A stretch of 34,417 bases of DNA from an uncultured Clostridia bacterium. Its GTDB lineage: Bacteria; Bacillota; Clostridia; Christensenellales; UBA1242. Location of the stretch: positions 1 to 34,417 of the forward strand of contig CALVJT010000037.1 in assembly GCA_944332315.1 (NCBI GenBank). Reading direction: 5' to 3'. Made by a program: the position numbers and the translations under genes. This document shows, one piece after another, positions 34,034 through 34,417 of this stretch. How positions within the stretch are numbered: the first letter of the stretch is position 1; every line of letters begins with the position of its first letter. The notes beneath the pieces are model-generated. The model was not told where the DNA came from. It did no database searches and saw nothing but the letters and a program-made list of their open reading frames with translations.

Positions 34034-34417
34034 TTAAATGGAATTAATAAAATTATAAAAACTATCATCAATATCAAAAGTGTTTATATAAAAACATCGG
34101 CCTTGATACTTATCATCGCAGTGCCTAATTAGTTGGTATCCACCTTGCGAATCCTGAAGTTTTATAAGTAATGAATCAAAAGGCATTTCGTTATGGTACA
34201 ATGTTTTATCGAATAAAAATTCTATGTGTAAACCCTCTTTAAGGTCTTGCAAAGTAAGTCCGTGTAAGCTAACTCCAAAAGCAGGCATTTCTATACCGCC
34301 ATTAATAGTAATTTGCCACATTTGCAAAATTTTGCTAAATTCTTGAGTATCTTTCTTTATCTCTTTAACCTTGCCATTTTTATATATTCTAATGCCACAG
34401 CAATCATCGAACACCGA
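34034..34417 (-). CDS. Hypothetical protein, cut by the right edge
   Basis: This minus-strand frame of at least 126 residues is open to the window edge, so its true start is probably outside; a GTG lies at 34414 by the edge. It ends at TAA 34034-34036, facing the terminator at 33875-33909. The visible part has CCGIRIYKNGKVKEIKKD at the start, mixed beta/alpha-like pattern and no membrane segment. I recognise no domain. It is convergent with the U32 gene and likely uses the shared terminator. Confidence 0.6.
   Translation of the reverse strand, partial: SVFDDCCGIRIYKNGKVKEIKKDTQEFSKILQMWQITINGGIEMPAFGVSLHGLTLQDLKEGLHIEFLFDKTLYHNEMPFDSLLIKLQDSQGGYQLIRHCDDKYQGRCFYINTFDIDDSFYNFINSI

Overview
The window comes from the chromosome of a low-GC, Gram-positive bacterium that I would place in a deep, probably uncultured branch of Clostridia. 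The support is the classical S10-spc-alpha ribosomal protein order with a Clostridia-type KOW protein between map and infA, a long L17, cysteine-rich (zinc) forms of S4, S14 and L36, strong Shine-Dalgarno (SD) sites, and TGA used as a stop (map, rplP). The class is inferred from gene content; no database search was made.

Left edge (1-4970): a large exported protein built from GLUG-type GGIxG / NCYNxG repeats (586-4173). Its reading frame stays open leftwards to base 1, across a run of 14 G. About 800 bases of non-coding DNA follow, with a strong terminator hairpin, a second poly-G run (12 G) and a compact block able to form RNA hairpins (4794-4933). Poly-G runs on both sides of a surface-protein gene suggest a phase-variable or recombining locus.

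Centre (4970-21754): one long, tightly packed ribosomal superoperon. A perfect consensus promoter (TTGACA-17-TATAAT) and a folded leader of about 200 nt precede rpsJ. Then come rplC-rplD-rplW-rplB-rpsS-rplV-rpsC-rplP-rpmC-rpsQ-rplN-rplX-rplE-rpsN-rpsH-rplF-rplR-rpsE-rpmD-rplO-secY, two tandem adenylate kinase genes, map (with its own promoter), a KOW protein, infA, rpmJ, a second structured spacer, and rpsM-rpsK-rpsD-rpoA-rplQ. Several junctions overlap (TAATG, TGATG, ATGA), implying translational coupling. Products are ribosomal proteins, the Sec channel, methionine removal, initiation factor 1 and the RNA polymerase alpha subunit. The two kinases have lost different parts of the canonical AMP-binding signature, the most unusual coding feature here.

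Right part (21755-34417): separate short transcription units, mostly on the plus strand, each with a recognisable promoter and usually a terminator: two tandem M16 zinc peptidases, deoC with a tiny Lys/Asn-rich protein, tex, serS, argS, and a large U32 peptidase-family protein (RlhA-like). argS and the U32 gene start at, or within a few bases of, the predicted transcription start and have no SD site, so they look leaderless, unlike the other genes. A minus-strand gene of unknown function runs off the right edge. No rRNA, tRNA, CRISPR array, insertion sequence or prophage was seen.
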